In this document: positions 6,482 to 6,953 of the stretch, one piece after another
How positions within the stretch are numbered: position 1 is the stretch's first letter
Layout: each line of letters begins with the position of its first letter
NCBI GenBank assembly: GCA_023418435.1
Contig: JAEZZT010000119.1
Location: forward strand, 1-6,953
Reading direction: 5' to 3'
Source: Bacillota bacterium
GTDB taxonomy: Bacteria > Bacillota > Negativicutes > Veillonellales > Negativicoccaceae
Length of the DNA: 6,953 nt
The notes under the pieces: generated by a model
Told to the model about the DNA's origin: nothing
What the model saw: the letters and a program-made list of their open reading frames with translations, nothing else
Databases searched by the model: none
Made by a program: the position numbers and the translations under genes

Positions 6482-6934
6482 ATGACAATTCAAGAGCAGC
6501 TGCTGCAAGACATGAAAGCAGCCATGAAAGCCAAAGAAGATGGCAAAGTGGCCTTGTCCGTGATTCGTATGGTGCGTGCATCGATAAAGAATGCGGAGAT
6601 CGATGGAAAGCAACCGCTGAGTGAAGAGGATATCTTAGCTATACTTGCAAAAGAAATGAAGCTCCGGAAGGACTCTTTGGCGGAGTTTGAAAAATCGAAT
6701 CGCAATGATTTGGTTGAGCAGACAAAAGCGGAAATGGAAATACTGAAAAAGTATTTACCTACGCCACTGACGGCAGAGGAGATCCGAGCCATTATCGTTG
6801 AGCGTATGCAAGGATTGCCCAAAGAAGAAATCAACTTTGGCGCAGTCATGAAGCAAGTGATGCCGCAGTTAAAAGGACGAGCAGATGGACAACTGGTCAA
6901 TGCGGTAGTAAAAGAATATTTGACTACATTGTAA
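6482..6934 (+). CDS. yqeY: GatB/YqeY domain-containing protein
   Basis: YqeY proteins are small cytoplasmic proteins related to the C-terminal tail domain of GatB, the tRNA-dependent amidotransferase subunit; a role in tRNA or amide metabolism is suggested by homology, but the function is not established. The 150-residue product is full length. It has an N-terminal helical bundle with VALSVIRMVRASIKNAEID (23-41), then EEDILAILAKEMKLRKDSL (48-66), then YLPTPLTAEEIRAII (91-105), and the C-terminal tail-domain motif FGAVMKQVMPQLKGRADG (119-136) ending VVKEYLTTL. The site AGGTGAT (6472-6478) precedes the ATG with a short spacer. It is co-transcribed with rpsU. Leucine codons are mixed (6 CTG, 6 TTG, 3 TTA, 1 CTT, 1 CTC), fitting moderate expression. 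No catalytic residues can be assigned. Confidence 0.95.
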   Translation: MTIQEQLLQDMKAAMKAKEDGKVALSVIRMVRASIKNAEIDGKQPLSEEDILAILAKEMKLRKDSLAEFEKSNRNDLVEQTKAEMEILKKYLPTPLTAEEIRAIIVERMQGLPKEEINFGAVMKQVMPQLKGRADGQLVNAVVKEYLTTL

Positions 6935-6953
6935 TTGTATAGATGGTCAATGG
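6935..6953. other. Non-coding tail after yqeY, cut by window edge
   Basis: These 19 bases after the yqeY stop codon show no hairpin, T-run or start signal. The operon terminator or the next gene, if any, lies beyond the right edge. Confidence 0.5.

Noticed and set aside
1..6953. Mobile elements, CRISPR repeats, tRNA/rRNA genes or a novel defence or biosynthetic system
   Set aside because: Almost every base is accounted for by conserved housekeeping genes; I saw no repeats, transposase motifs, tRNA-like folds or unassigned coding stretches over 100 nt.

Overview
The window is a stretch of ordinary bacterial chromosome, about half G+C, with every gene on the + strand and very little non-coding DNA. 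The gene content (HrcA-controlled chaperone operon, MtaB, HinT, S21, YqeY) and a DnaK lacking the roughly 24-residue insertion of the proteobacterial protein both point to the Firmicutes (Bacillota). Protein style and base composition make a member of the Negativicutes (Veillonella/Dialister/Acidaminococcus-like) my best guess. The genus cannot be fixed by reading alone.

Layout. Bases 2-850 are the 3' part of hrcA (the first ~60 codons lie off the left edge). grpE (868-1434), dnaK (1450-3294) and dnaJ (3312-4448) follow with gaps of only 15-17 nt, so hrcA-grpE-dnaK-dnaJ reads as one heat-shock operon. An intrinsic terminator whose stem starts inside the dnaJ stop codon (4447-4471) closes it. 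A plausible sigma-A promoter (4480-4509) then starts mtaB (4545-5846, best read from a TTG start), followed 11 nt later by hinT (5858-6211). A consensus TTGACA-N17-TATAAT promoter overlapping the hinT stop codon (6208-6236) drives rpsU (6287-6463) and yqeY (6482-6934). A short hairpin-capable leader precedes rpsU. The last 19 bases hold nothing I can name.

How the genes fit together. HrcA represses the operon that encodes it. GrpE, DnaK and DnaJ form the Hsp70 folding cycle: DnaJ delivers substrate and triggers ATP hydrolysis, and GrpE exchanges nucleotide. The second half is linked to translation: MtaB makes ms2t6A in tRNA, S21 is a small-subunit protein, and YqeY resembles the tRNA-amidotransferase GatB tail domain. 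HinT is a nucleotide phosphoramidase.

I found no mobile element, CRISPR array, RNA gene or undescribed system. The points worth a second look are small: the rpsU promoter and leader, a mini-ORF bridging dnaK and dnaJ, the TTG start of mtaB, the absence of prmA and rsmE between dnaJ and mtaB, and an extreme TTG preference for leucine in dnaK.
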